The notes under the pieces are model-generated. The model saw only the letters and a list, made by a program, of their open reading frames with translations, did no database searches and was not told the DNA's origin. A DNA stretch of 64,000 nt. It comes from Megaleporinus macrocephalus (Eukaryota > Chordata > Actinopteri > Characiformes > Anostomidae). Shown in pieces: positions 48,601 through 54,530 of this stretch (the first letter of the stretch is position 1; each line of letters opens with the position of its first letter). Made by a program: the position numbers and the translations under genes. The stretch is from assembly GCA_021613375.1 (NCBI GenBank), contig CM038726.1, forward strand, positions 1,801,546 through 1,865,545, in the 5' to 3' direction.

Positions 48601-51600
48601 AAACTGGACAGCGTCTCTGAGCATGTCGCTGGTTAAAGGATCCAGGGTTGGGATGATGGGCTACCCGGCGCTGTGGGGGTGGCGCTGGTTCAGGGCACGT
48701 CTCTGGTGATTGGTTTCATGTTTACACTTGTTTTCTCTGCTATTTTTCCGCTGTCGGCGTCCAGGTGGCTGCACTCGTCCGATTCCTGATAGGAAGCTCT
48801 CCCACCATCTTTGGCGATGAAGCGGAAAGCACATTTGCCGCACGGCCGACCGCAGCGCTGGAAACGGACGACCTCGCAGGTCAGCACTCTCCTCTCCTGC
48901 TTTACGACCGTATGAAACCGAAGTAAACCAGCGTCTGCTGTCTGCTCCTCCTGATCACTGTAGAAGGAAGTTCCTGCTCTGGCGTCTAGGAATGCCTAGC
49001 GTAGCGGCTTGATCTAGCAGTTTACATGGAAGGCTTGTGTGTCTTTGGTCACCAAGACGTGGGTCTACACCTACTTTTCACAAAGAGGGTGTTTCTTATA
49101 AAGTGGCCAGTTAGTGGACGTACAAGGTAGGTGTTCTAATAAAGTGGCCATTTAGTGGAAGTACAAGGTGGATGTTTCTAATAAAGTGGCCAGTGAGTAG
49201 AAGCACAAGGAAGGTGTTTCTAATAAAGTGGCCAGTTAGTGGAAGCACAAGGTAGGTGTTCCTAATAAAGTGGCCATTAAGTGGAAGTATAAGGTGGCTG
49301 TTTCTAATAAAGTGGCCACTTGGTGGAAGCACAAGGTAGGTGTTTCTAATAAAGTGGCCACATAGTGGAAGCACCAGGTAGGTGTTTCTAATAAAGTGGC
49401 CAGTTAGTGGAAGTAAAAGTTAGGTGTTTCTAATAAAGCAAAAGGTGGATGTTTCTAATAAAGTGGCCAGTGAGTGGAATCACCAGGCAGGTGTTTCTAA
49501 TTAAGTGGCCAGTTAGTGGAAGCACAAGGTGGATGTTTCTAATAAAGTGGCTGGTGAGTAGAAGCACAATGAGGGTGTTTCTGATAAAGTGGCCAGTTAG
49601 TGGAAGCACAAGGTGTAGGTTTCTAATAAAGTGGCCTCTTAGAGGAAGCACAAGGTAGGTGTTTCTAATAAAGTGGCCAGTTAGATGAAGCACCAGGTAG
49701 GTGTTTCTAATAAAGTGGCCAGTTAGTGGAAGCACAAGGTGTGTGTTTCTAATAAAGTGGCCAGTGAGTGGAAGTTTGGTGTTTCTAATAAAGTGACCAG
49801 TTAGTGTTAGTACAAGGTAGGTGTTTCTAATAAAGTAGCCAGTCAGAGGAAGCACAAGGTAAGTGTTTCTAATAAAGCAAAAGGTGTGTGTTTCTAATAA
49901 AGTGGCCACTTAGTGGAAGCACAGGGTAGGTATTTATAATAAAGTGGCCAGTTAGTGGAAGTATAAAGTAAGTGGTTCTAATAAAGTGGCCAGTTAGAGG
50001 AAGCACAAAGTAGGTGTTTCGAATAAAGTGGCCAGTGAGTGGAAACGCAAGGTAGGTGGTTCTAATAAAGTGGCCAGTTAATGGCACTAGAAGTTATGTG
50101 TTTCTAATAATGTGGCCAGTTAGTGGAAGCACAAGAAGGGTGTTTCTAAAAAAGCAAAGGGTGGGTGTTTCTAATAAATTAGCCAGTGAGTGGAAGCATA
50201 GGGTAGGTATTTATAATAAAGTGGCCAGTTAGTGGAAGTATAAAGTGGGTGTTTCTAATAAAATGGCCAGTTAGTTTAAAGTACAAGTTAGGTGTTTCTA
50301 AAAAAGTGGCCAGTTAGTGGAAGTATAAGTTAGGTGTTTCTAATAAAGTGGCCAGTTAGTGGAAGTGCAAAGCAGGTGGTTCTAATGAAGTGGCCAGTTA
50401 ATGGCACTAGAAGTTAGGTGTTTCTAATAAAGTGGCCAGTTAATGGCACTAGAAGTTAGGTGTTTCTAATAAAAGGTCCAGTGAGTGGAAGCGTGTTTTT
50501 AGAAGCAATATAGATCAAATAAAATTATCTTCTGTGTAAATAAGCTCCGCCCACATACTATTCAGTTAGCTATGTTAGTTACTCTGAGCTGCTAGTAGTA
50601 ACGTTACCTGTACTAGCTACTCTCTTTGATCTGGACATCAAACACAAAGTAGATGAAAGGTGTCTCTGTGAAACTTTCAGTTGAAGATGATCTAGCCCCC
50701 GAATCTAACAGGGACCATATAAACGACTGTAGCCCCCGAATCTCCTACCCACATGGATCTGCTCCTGAACTGTGATGTATTTATACCCAGCACGTTGATT
50801 GGCAATCGGTTTCATGGCAACAGAAGTAGCCTGGGTCTCTGTAGGCCTCAGTTGTTGGAGAATGTGGCTGGGAGCTAATAGCCCGTGGCCTTTCTTTGAG
50901 CCTGTGGTGACTGAGACACTTCACACCTAGCGAGTCCTGAGGGACAGTCCTGTGTCTAGGTAAAAATGGAAGCTGGATGCATTTCACAGCATTCTGAGAT
51001 GCATTCCAGCCAAATGTTGGGGCAGGCAGGAAAGATCTTACTGGGATAAAACCATGGAAACACAGAGATAATAAGAAGTATGATTCCAATGGACGAATCC
51101 AATGGACAAATCTCCAGCCTGAGGAGCCACAAGAGCTGGTGTTCTGAGTTTCCTCAGAACCTCCTGTGTTGTTCCTGATACACTTCCACAAACTAGTGTT
51201 CTGAAGATCAGCCTTTGATCTTAGTTCTTTGAATGAAACAGGACTCACACCTGATCATCTTCCCACTGACTGAACAAACTTTTACCCTCACAGATATAAA
51301 TACTGGATCATTTTCATCAATAAATGAAAAACCAAATCTTATATTTTCTAGGCATCACTGAATATTACGTATGCCATATGACGTTTAGGTTCCATTGTCC
51401 TTTGTTTTAGTGTCTTTCTTTCTTTGTTACAGCTGATGCCACATTCCTCCTCCACTCCTCCTCAGAGGAGACAGATCAGGATGGACTTTCCTCTTCTGTC
51501 CACTCACCGGACCTGGACTCCTTTCTTCCTCTGACCACCCTACACCGAGAGGTACATCCCCTAAAGATCACCCTGGCGGCAGCAGAAGGGGCTTACAGCT

Positions 51601-53435
51601 GTGGGGCACTAAATTTGAAGGCATCCCGGTCCAGCGCTTCGGTCAGCTCACTTGGCATCGAAGAACTTCGAAACCGATGCCTTTCAGAACCTTCCATGTT
51701 GGCAACCCCTCCAACGCAAGTCCCACCTCACGTTCCTGTTCTCCGCCAATCCAGCTGCGATAACTCTGTGACGGGCAGTAAAACTGGCCCACCTCGGGAC
51801 CCGACATGGTTCAGCCCACTTCTGCAGGCTCGCAAAGGCGTATCAGGAAGAGGGCGGTACGCTTTCTGGAAATCTCCGCAATTCTCGACCCGCTTCCGGC
51901 ATCCTGCGCAGAGGCTCACCAGCATGTCCAGTCTTTCATCCACCACCACCACATCTTCTCTCAGCTCACTGGACAGCGCTCTGTCGTTCAGCTCCACAGA
52001 ACCTATTCCAAGCCCCAGCGAGAATCAGCCCCGGCCTTTCTTGTTCGGGGCCTCTGCCAGACTGCGCCCCCTAACTCCGGAGATGCCCAGGAAGCTGTGG
52101 AAGATGGCCTTCACTTATGAGGAGCATGATGCTGCCCTAAGAGATGGACAGAACGAGAGCAATGGAGAGAGAGACTTTCCCTGTACCCTTGAGGATGAAG
52201 CTAAAGAGGAAAACGAAGAAGAGGAAGAAGGAGAAGGAAGAGAGGGTAGAGTCCTGTCAGTGGAGAACGATAGGGATAGTGGGGCAAAAGAAACGGAGGT
52301 TGGAGAAACTTCGGTAGAGGGAGAGAGAGTGAAAAATAGAGAGATCTTGTTAGAACAAACAAAGAATTATTGTTTAGATAGTGCCACAGGTGGGGTCAGC
52401 TCTGTTGAGACATGCCCAGGCCAGGATGACTCAGAGTCTCTCTGTCACACCTGCACAGCTGGCAGTGATGAAGGAATCTCACAGGAGATCGCTGGCCAGC
52501 TGATGCCTGATAATGAGAAAAGGGAGACATCTGTCGCTCACATTCAACTAGAGCGGCCGCTCCCGAATTCTGATGTAGAGCAAACATCTGCTACCAAACA
52601 CAATCTCACGCTCCCCTTGGGCCGAGACAGGGTGAACAGGATGAAAATCACTTTCTTCCCCACTGTGGGCAGGGTCACTCTGAAACAGTCTCGCTTCAAA
52701 GGTCAGGGAGGTCAAGGGGACATAGCTGTTGAAGCTAAAGGGCCTGGGCTTCCCATAGAGGCTGAAGGTAAGCCCGGTAGCATAGCACAGGTACACATCC
52801 CTCAAACTCTGTTTTACAGGCAAAACGTTCCACTGGTGCTTCATTCCGCAGCGCTAGGAAACCCCCCCGTTAGCAACTCAGACAGTGACGATGTCGGAGG
52901 AACCGATGGCTGTTCTTGTGATAGCAAGGTGACAGAGGATGATGTCAGCAGTGGATTTAGCAGCACTGCCTCTGCTGACAGCAGCCCCTGTGCCCAAGAC
53001 TTCCCCATCGGTAAGATCATTAGCAGTAGCCTGTCTGCAGAGGACGCTGGCAAGAGCGACTCTAGCCACATAGTTGGCATTCGCCCTTCAGCTAGCGTGA
53101 GCCACACTGTTAGCATCAGTAGAGTGGAAGGCATTAGCGTCACTCCTGGTCACGCCAGCCAGCCTGCCCCCGGCAAAAGCCCCGGGACCTTGCGTCACAC
53201 CATACGCATCCGGCTGCCGACTAACGTCCGCAACACTGTCCGAGCCTACTTCAGTCACTCGGTCTCGCATGCTAACGCAGATCCTGCTGCGTCTGCGAGC
53301 GCTCCCACCAAAGCCCCGAGCAAACAGCTGTTCAGCAGCAAACTGCAATGGCAAAAACCTGCTGGTAATGCTCAGGTGCCTGCTGAAGGGGGCGCTGCTG
53401 CTAGTCCCTCACTCTCCGATGAATCTGTCGCCTGA
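7049..53435 (+). CDS. arhgap20: ARHGAP20-like Rho GTPase-activating protein, 13 exons, 5'-partial
   Basis: The family speeds GTP hydrolysis on Rho GTPases and couples this to Ras/Rap and phosphoinositide inputs. Seen: thirteen GT-AG exons (listed separately) total 3478 nt and stay in one frame to TGA at 53433-53435, giving 1158 residues. In order: PH domain (about residues 1-108), Ras-associating region (about 115-205), basic linker, RhoGAP domain (about 285-475) with GVFRRSAN holding the arginine finger (codon 34336-34338) and NQMTAANLALCIAP holding the conserved Asn, then a Ser-rich and acidic tail of about 680 residues. Similarity to human ARHGAP20 (1191 aa, from memory) runs exon by exon, including WxLLLF-type PH strands, the PHPLIG motif, FGQPL, NLPKP and the RCLSEPS/RQSSCD tail motifs. 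The tail seems to have one SEPS module where human has two. The start codon and first exons are not in the recognised set. A paralogue (arhgap20b) is possible; the family call is firm. Confidence 0.9.
7264..8060. repeat. interrupted (GT)n microsatellite filling intron 1
   Basis: This is almost 800 bp of GTGTGT interrupted by TATCTGTG and TATTTGTG. It runs to within a few bases of the 3' splice site of exon 2. The long Cys/Val open frames over it are artefacts. Confidence 0.95.
8063..8209 (+). CDS. arhgap20: arhgap20 exon 2 (PH domain middle)
   Basis: The acceptor gtgtgtttag|G lies directly at the end of a (GT)n array and has no ordinary pyrimidine tract. The donor is CTAAG|gtaggt. It encodes KARVSLCDIWLASC and SFVIGWPTTNYVITL, matching human KNKIKLSDMWTASC and SFVLGWPTVNFVATF. 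The length of 147 nt is a multiple of 3, so skipping would keep the frame while removing half the PH domain. Confidence 0.92.
8212..8385 (+). repeat. intron 2 minisatellite with TTTCTAATAAAGTGGCC unit
   Basis: Four copies of a unit of about 44 bp make up most of the 203-bp intron 2. The real donor (CTAAG|GTAGGTGG) resembles the repeat's own AAGGTAGGTG. The same family forms the array at 49085-50490. Confidence 0.85.
8413..8454 (+). CDS. arhgap20: arhgap20 exon 3 (PH domain C-terminal helix)
   Basis: This is a short 42-nt exon between ctctttccag and gtgaga. It encodes SSSETKEKWLRALQ, the C-terminal PH helix with its invariant Trp (human SSPEQKDKWLSLLQ). Phases match exons 2 and 4. Confidence 0.9.
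8602..8677 (+). CDS. arhgap20: arhgap20 exon 4 (PH-RA linker, start of RA region)
   Basis: The acceptor is gttgatgtcag|G and the donor is GCTGCG|gtgagt. It encodes a short linker, then NRILLNVQLLHDAA, which aligns with the first strand of the Ras-associating region (human IPLKIFAKDIGN). A second in-frame AG at 8618-8619 would shorten the linker by six residues, so the exact 5' edge is less sure than the rest. Confidence 0.78.
8750..8940 (-). mobile_element. dispersed repeat element A, minus-strand copy (intron 4)
   Basis: The reverse complement matches 48045-48265 at high identity, for example GACCACCACAGAGCAGATAC, GTCCACTCACTGTCCACTC and TATTAGACACTCCTACTACT. The class is unknown (non-autonomous). 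I see no coding content. Confidence 0.75.
8955..9190. repeat. degenerate ACAGGATG(AT)GCCC repeat
   Basis: Irregular repeats of CCCACAGGATGATGCCCA-like units lie between element A and the 45-bp array. Confidence 0.65.
9190..9418. repeat. 45-bp minisatellite, 5 copies
   Basis: Five near-identical units contain CCTGTATGGTCAGTGGAGCT and ACAGTGGACAGTGAGTGGA, alternating two variants (GACACAG and GATACAG). Both halves resemble pieces of element A. Confidence 0.92.
9775..11420. repeat. GTTTGGGAAAG minisatellite with higher-order structure (intron 4)
   Basis: Units vary on GTATTTGGGAAAG, GGTTTGGGAA and GTTTTGGGGAA. A longer block marked by AGATTTCGGATTAAAATGCT occurs at 10461, 10795 and 11187, showing a higher-order unit of 334-392 bp. 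It ends about 40 bp before exon 5. Proline-rich minus-strand frames are artefacts. Confidence 0.92.
11467..11544 (+). CDS. arhgap20: arhgap20 exon 5 (RA region)
   Basis: It is 78 nt, phase 0 at both ends, from cttgttag to gtgagc. It encodes VTPVMVDMNSTADSVVQSVL, matching human KTITVMNSDTANEVINMSL, the ubiquitin-fold strand and helix of the Ras-associating region. It is an isolated exon between two large repeat-filled introns. Confidence 0.9.
11740..12250 (-). mobile_element. degraded Tc1-like transposon remnant (intron 5)
   Basis: On the minus strand, RRELHGMGLHGRAAASKPYI (about 11775-11850) matches the conserved stretch of Tc1 transposases. Downstream DNA shows the usual order of these elements (AGGTGGCGTCCTATCACGGT, GAGTTCACTGAGCTCCTGAG). 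The frame is broken throughout and I did not locate termini. Confidence 0.7.
12730..16310. repeat. 37-bp satellite, subfamily 1 (GGATGGTATTAGTGTTGGTG)
   Basis: The unit of 37 bp contains GTGGTGGATGGTATTAGTG and TTGGTGGTAATAGTGTGT, with interspersed variants. The block 14157-15258 is repeated with an offset of 1102 bp (markers GTTTGTGGNGGGAG at 14157 and 15259, GGTATTCGTGTTGAGG at 15091 and 16193). Its start at 12730-12960 is degenerate. Confidence 0.93.
16310..20335. repeat. 37-bp satellite, subfamily 2 (GGTATTAGTATTAGGGGTAA)
   Basis: Over 100 units of 37 bp, with a common 35-bp variant, contain GTAAGGGGTATTAGTATTAG and GGGTAATAGTGTGTGTG. They are much more homogeneous than subfamily 1 and clearly derived from the same ancestor. 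The array ends about 240 bp before exon 6. Confidence 0.95.
20579..20645 (+). CDS. arhgap20: arhgap20 exon 6 (RA region, YQL...PHPLIG)
   Basis: It is 67 nt from cctgtgtgcag to gtgagg. It encodes SASNYQLCVEQDG and EPHPLI, matching human SERDYQLWVNSG and APYPLIG. Upstream, 20400-20460 is a GC-rich tandem of a GGGGCGGAGCT-type unit within the intron. Confidence 0.93.
20695..21480. repeat. 53-bp minisatellite, + orientation (intron 6, left of the 21-bp satellite)
   Basis: About 14 homogeneous units contain ACTCAATCACATCCTCACAG, CAATGTTCAACATCAGTACC and TGACCTCACTAAC. The reverse complement of this unit recurs at 25365-25880. Confidence 0.93.
21484..24950. repeat. 21-bp satellite (TACATATTTTACTGCTCTGG), about 3.5 kb
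   Basis: About 165 units of 21 bp vary at a few sites (GCTCTGG, GTTCTGA, GATCTGG; TAC or TAT). Because 21 is a multiple of 3, and the unit lacks in-frame stops, it gives open frames of 958 codons (+) and 1162 codons (-), encoding heptads such as ICSQNSK. It lies wholly inside intron 6. Confidence 0.95.
25365..25885. repeat. decayed 53-bp minisatellite, inverted orientation
   Basis: Units such as TGATGTTGAACATTGCTGTG and AGGATGTGATTGAGTGTT are the reverse complement of the array at 20695-21480, with more divergence. Together they bracket the 21-bp satellite as inverted flanks. Confidence 0.85.
25983..26162 (+). CDS. arhgap20: arhgap20 exon 7 (end of RA region, QFILKTR)
   Basis: It is 180 nt from gtatctatttcag to gtgagt, phase 1 in and 1 out. 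It encodes HELPFCILLHSLR, a Gln-rich loop, and SPQFILKTRPAS, matching human HEYPYGIKMSHLR and CQFILKPSRLA. The length is a multiple of 3. Confidence 0.93.
26410..27320. repeat. minisatellite of about 40 bp (AGTAAAGCCCTATAGTATAT)
   Basis: Irregular units contain CTTATAGTAAAGCCCTATAG and TATATTCCCCATAGTACAAC. It is AT-rich, in intron 7. Confidence 0.88.
27590..28525. repeat. 26-bp minisatellite (AAAGTCATATAGTAATGCCC)
   Basis: About 35 units contain AAAGTCATATAGTAATG followed by CCCTATAGT or TCCTATACT. It is related to the array at 26410-27320 through the shared TATAGTAAAG core. Unique sequence (27325-27590) separates the two. Confidence 0.92.
28970..29545. repeat. cluster of palindromic repeats (GATTCAAT/ATTGAATC)
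   Basis: Copies of AAAGATTCAATTG-like and CAATTGAATCTTT-like arms occur in opposite orientations near 28985, 29095, 29247, 29300 and 29448, with CAGGTCTAAAGGACTT duplicated at 29110 and 29308. Adjacent arms could fold into hairpins. Probably a foldback or MITE cluster. Confidence 0.6.
29550..30400. other. intron 7 sequence without recognisable gene
   Basis: A 130-codon + strand frame at 29957-30349 has no recognisable motif and no splice or homology support. I see nothing else. Confidence 0.4.
30410..30690. repeat. MITE-like sequence with GGTTCTATACAGAACC motifs
   Basis: Repeated short inverted motifs (GGTTCTATACAGAACC, AAGAACCCTATGCAT, ATGGTTCTGCATAG) are typical of short fish inverted-repeat elements. 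Ends are not defined. Confidence 0.4.
31020..31225. repeat. two copies of a 90-bp repeat (CCAAACTTTACTGTGGCATT)
   Basis: CCAAACTTT...TGT(G/A)GCATTAACATCACC occurs at about 31054 and 31143. It is the same unit as the array at 32090-32640. Confidence 0.75.
32090..32635. repeat. 91-bp minisatellite, 6 copies, derived from Tc1-like sequence
   Basis: The marker CCAAACTTTACTGTAGCATT recurs at about 32159, 32251, 32340, 32432, 32523 and 32615 (period 89-92 bp). The unit (ACCATTATCCCCCTCCACCA, AAACTTTACTGTAGCA) is what normally occurs once inside fish Tc1 elements. The array runs directly into the Tc1 remnant that follows. Confidence 0.9.
32625..32880 (-). mobile_element. Tc1-like transposon remnant
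   Basis: The minus strand has the order seen in fish Tc1 transposases: SDTFSGVMTHTLLSGRLMDE (degenerate form of the SDES...W-SDGR region), then CAGTACAATCCATTCTACTG and CCAGTGTTTGTCTGTGGAGA toward the 5' side of the element. Frameshifted and internally deleted. It ends about 80 bp before exon 8. Confidence 0.7.
32964..33133 (+). CDS. arhgap20: arhgap20 exon 8 (basic linker into RhoGAP domain)
   Basis: It is 170 nt from ggttgcag to gtgagt. It encodes LKHKRKKSLIGWALRRG, then SSKLFGQPLASVCQDGNLPK, matching human KRRRSIINWAFWRG and GQLFGISLPNICENDNLPKP. The FGxPL motif is the usual start of a RhoGAP domain. The basic cluster could act as a membrane or nuclear signal (inference). Confidence 0.95.
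33350..33476 (-). mobile_element. tRNA-derived SINE head
   Basis: On the minus strand the block starts GGGAGTTGCGGCCTGAAGG (A-box-like) and contains GGTCGCCGGTTCGATCCCCC, with the B-box GGTTCGATCC at 33412-33423. It then continues into GAGCAAGGCACCTAACCCCC, the common body of fish SINEs. It is in intron 8. Confidence 0.75.
33480..33965. mobile_element. probable degraded DNA-transposon sequence
   Basis: Text such as TGACATGTCGCATCGTCTTG, CTGGAAGATCCCCTCCG and CCCCAGGGAACACATG resembles a dispersed fish transposon. No intact frame and no termini were found, so the family is unassigned. Confidence 0.35.
34285..34446 (+). CDS. arhgap20: arhgap20 exon 9 (RhoGAP arginine finger)
   Basis: It is 162 nt, phase 0 at both ends. 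The acceptor gtgtgtgtacag follows a TG-rich tract and the donor is CTCACT|gtgaga. It encodes GPKTLGVFRRSANARSCRVL; the GxFR arginine at 34336-34338 is the catalytic finger inserted into the GTPase active site in RhoGAP proteins. Exon skipping would keep the frame and abolish GAP activity. Confidence 0.95.
34480..35720. repeat. degenerate TTTACACTTAATCCAGATT repeat with internal (TA)n
   Basis: Motifs CAGATTTACA, CTTAATCCAGATT and TTAATTTACATTTAAA recur at irregular spacing through intron 9. A pure (TA)n of about 80 bp lies at 34598-34676. Confidence 0.75.
36455..36715. repeat. 52-bp tandem repeat, about 5 copies
   Basis: Near-identical units contain AAAGTGTAAAAGC, CTACTTACTCTATTAATACT and TTAATATTTAATAAT. 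Intron 9. Confidence 0.9.
37140..37870. repeat. degenerate repeat rich in TTAGGG (AAGGTTAGGGTTCATTTTAA)
   Basis: Units alternate AAGGTTAGGGTT with CATTTTAATGTAGGATT. The telomere hexamer TTAGGG appears many times but never in a long pure run. Intron 9, about 130 bp before exon 10. Confidence 0.85.
38000..38109 (+). CDS. arhgap20: arhgap20 exon 10 (RhoGAP domain middle)
   Basis: It is 110 nt. The acceptor gtgtatgtag follows a TG repeat and the donor is CAGAG|gtctgt. It encodes EFLRRLPDSVLGCDCYEDWM, matching human DFLRNIPGSIFSSDLYDHWV. It ends within a codon (AG) completed as Ser in exon 11, where human has Arg. Confidence 0.92.
38315..39400. repeat. G-rich minisatellite (CTTTACAGTGGGGG), 25-29 bp
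   Basis: About 40 units contain TCTTTACAGTGGGGGGG and AAACAGGAGG. G runs of 4-9 recur every unit on the + (sense) strand. It starts about 200 bp after exon 10. Confidence 0.93.
39410..40890. other. AT-rich intron 10 sequence, no gene
   Basis: 39410-39960 is a degenerate AATATACCTATA-rich stretch. 40130-40420 holds exon-like splice motifs (see findings). Nothing else is recognisable. Confidence 0.45.
40905..41125 (+). mobile_element. dispersed repeat element B, + copy
   Basis: It begins AGAGATGGAAAGATCAATCGG and includes AAAATATGTTATCGGTGATC, CCGATCCCGAGAGCCGATCG and CCACTAGGTGGAA. The reverse complement is at 56960-57206. The second terminus is not defined. Non-coding. Confidence 0.75.
41465..42310. 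promoter_or_regulatory. CpG-rich intronic block with promoter-like motifs
   Basis: Unlike the surrounding AT-rich intron, this block has many CpGs. Motifs seen: ACCAATCA near 41475 and GGGCGGGGC near 41500 (CCAAT and GC box, + sense); at the far end TTTCCCGCGC (E2F-like), AACGTCATCGATCA and GTGACGTGC (CRE-like) and ATTGGCTG (CCAAT on minus). A minus-strand donor CGAGCG|gtgagt sits at 41723-41728. No TATA box and no recognised exon. Confidence 0.35.
42560..42622. repeat. (TA)n microsatellite
   Basis: A pure TA run of about 60 bp, in intron 10 about 180 bp before exon 11. Confidence 0.95.
42801..42990 (+). CDS. arhgap20: arhgap20 exon 11 (RhoGAP domain core)
   Basis: It is 190 nt from gtttctgtag to gtaacg. 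It encodes LPEVNRLLLGYVFGLLHRI and NQMTAANLALCIAPNMLW. The LP-x2-N...L and NxMTxxNLAxCxAP motifs are RhoGAP family signatures that contact the GTPase switch regions. This is the best conserved exon of the gene. Confidence 0.96.
43000..43796. other. intron 11 sequence, no gene seen
   Basis: 43380-43800 is C/T-rich and holds only short unsupported frames. I see no recognised motif. Confidence 0.4.
43805..44274. mobile_element. hAT-type MITE with 8-bp target duplication
   Basis: The 470-bp element starts CAGGGACG and ends AGCCCTG (CAGGG inverted ends, then imperfect inversion). It is flanked by an exact 8-bp direct repeat GTGATGGG at 43797-43804 and 44275-44282. An 8-bp duplication with CAGGG-type ends is the hAT superfamily signature. 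It is non-coding and contains (CCCTAA)3-like sequence near 44198-44218. Confidence 0.88.
44640..45115. repeat. purine-rich minisatellite of about 60 bp (GAGTGCCTGGGAGTGAAAGA)
   Basis: Irregular units contain GAGAGAGTGCCTGGGAGTGA, AAGAGAAAGAGACTGAGAG and GAAGAGAAGAGGGAGTGAG. Almost pure A/G on the + strand in intron 11. Confidence 0.88.
45325..46080 (+). mobile_element. dispersed repeat element C, copy 1
   Basis: It starts AGGGTGAACCAAAAGTATCAG and GACACCC, then GCCGCCATACTGGATCAAGG and AGACCAGAACTGTCTCAGAA. A second copy in the same orientation is at 61605-61845. Later parts read like transposon-derived sequence but are full of stops. Confidence 0.65.
46085..47695. other. intron 11 sequence, no gene seen
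   Basis: Unique-looking sequence with a few short frames (46155-46508, 46802-47041). No motif, homology or splice support. Confidence 0.4.
47700..47727. repeat. (CT)n microsatellite
   Basis: A pure CT run of about 26 bp in intron 11. Confidence 0.95.
47800..48290 (+). mobile_element. dispersed repeat element A, + copy
   Basis: It contains AAGGTGGACCAGCAAGTAGT, GTCTAATAGAGTGGACAGTG and GTGTTTAAACACTCCAGCAG, matching the inverse copy in intron 4. It also carries an internal palindrome GTGTTTAAACAC twice. It runs directly into a 20-bp array. Confidence 0.75.
48291..48590. repeat. 20-bp minisatellite (GCTCCTGTATGGTCAGTGGA), about 15 copies
   Basis: Variants GCTCCTGTATGGTCAGTGGA, GCTCCGGTGTGGTCAGTGGA and GCTCCGGTATGGTTGGTGGA alternate. 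Intron 11, about 170 bp before exon 12. Confidence 0.94.
48765..48879 (+). CDS. arhgap20: arhgap20 exon 12 (end of RhoGAP domain)
   Basis: It is 115 nt from cggcgtccag to gtcagc. It encodes VAALVRFLIGSSPTIFGDEA, matching human VSLLIQFLIENCLRIFGEE, the last RhoGAP helix. The rest, to TDDLA, is divergent linker. Confidence 0.9.
49085..50490 (+). repeat. 43-bp minisatellite with AATAAA in nearly every unit (intron 12)
   Basis: About thirty units contain GGTGTTTCTAATAAAGTGGC, CAGTTAGTGGAAGCACAAGG and TAG. Most contain AATAAA followed by GTGG-rich sequence, and many contain CAAGGTAGGTG, which resembles a splice donor. Confidence 0.94.
50500..51425. other. intron 12 remainder, no gene seen
   Basis: Unique-looking sequence. 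A minus-strand frame of 155 codons at 50781-51248 has no recognised motif and spans only intron. Confidence 0.45.
51433..53435 (+). CDS. arhgap20: arhgap20 terminal exon 13 (Ser-rich and acidic C-terminal region)
   Basis: The acceptor is tctttgttacag. The 667 codons include the TGA stop, with unique GC-balanced sequence and no repeats, unlike the introns. Seen: RCLSEPSM and RQSSCD near the start (shared with human RRCSEPS and RKSSCD), a YAFWKSP patch, a long Ser/Thr run (near 51930-52010), RPLTPEMPRKLWKMAF, an acidic Glu-rich stretch (near 52190-52250), and a GT/ADSSPCAQDF patch. Disorder and phosphorylation are inferred. A GAG|gtacat site at 51550 could act as a donor, but the downstream frame also resembles the family, so I read through. 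Confidence 0.9.
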
Positions 53436-54059
53436 ATCCAAGACTAGGTGCGAGAAGGTAATAACAAGAACCAGTTTGTTGAGAGAATCTGCTTTCAGTT
53501 CTTGTTTGAAAGGGTTTCAAGGTTTTCTTCTGAACAGTTCTAACCTTTGTGTCGTGCAGTCATGCTGGAGGCTGGCTGTACTGCACACCATACAGTGAGG
53601 CTCATGCTATGGACTAAGTAGCCAAGCTGAGCACCTAATGAGCCAGGACCTCTTAAGGTGTTCCTCATTTCAGTTCTATGTCAGCTAATGAAATGGACTC
53701 TATTTGGATAGAACTGTAATCATTACCTACTGGAGGATCTGAAATCTGACTCTTAGCTTGCTTGCTAATCAGGATTTAAGCCCTACTTGAGCTGGATTAG
53801 TTGACAAGAGAAGGTCCAGTATTATAATAACTGTAAACCTGGACTGGCCATTTTAGAGGCGTTGGTAAGGATCTCCCAAATTACCCCCAAATAACCCCTA
53901 ATCTCAGAGCATTTGCACTTTTGTGCAAGTAGCCAAACCACACACAGTGGATTCAATCAACTTACCAAATAGTCAACAACAGAGATCACACTGCCTTGCC
54001 AGAGAAGCTTTCAAGATATTTTATTTTCTTTCGCCTCGTAATTCGGCCCTCAACAGAAA

Positions 54060-54530
54060 TGCTGTGAAACATCAATGTAAACACCATAACCATCATTGGA
54101 AAAACCATCACCACCACTGTAAACACCATCACTATAACCACCATCACCACCACTGTAAACATCATCACCACCACTATGAACATCATCACCACCACTGTAA
54201 ACACCATCACCACCACTGTAAACATCATCACCACCACTATGAACATCATCACCACCACTGTCAACACCATCACCACCACTGTAAACACCATAACCATCAT
54301 TGGAAAAACCATCACCACCACTGTAAAAACCATCACCACCACTGTAAACACCACCACCACTGTAAACACCATCACCACCACTGTAAACATCATCACCACC
54401 ACTGTAAATATCATCACCACCACTGTAAACACCATAACCATCATTGGAAAAACCATCACCACCACTGTAAACACCATCACTATAACCACCATCACCACCA
54501 CTATAAACATCACCACCACTGTAAACAGGT
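54060..54530. repeat. CACCATCACCACCACTGTAAA minisatellite in the putative 3'UTR
   Basis: Units of 18-21 bp contain CACCATCACCACCACTGTAA. The period keeps + frames open as poly-His or poly-Thr, but this lies 600 bp after the arhgap20 stop. Confidence 0.92.

Noticed and set aside
50781..51248. 155-codon minus-strand frame in intron 12
   Set aside because: No motif or homology recognised, and it lies antisense within an intron.
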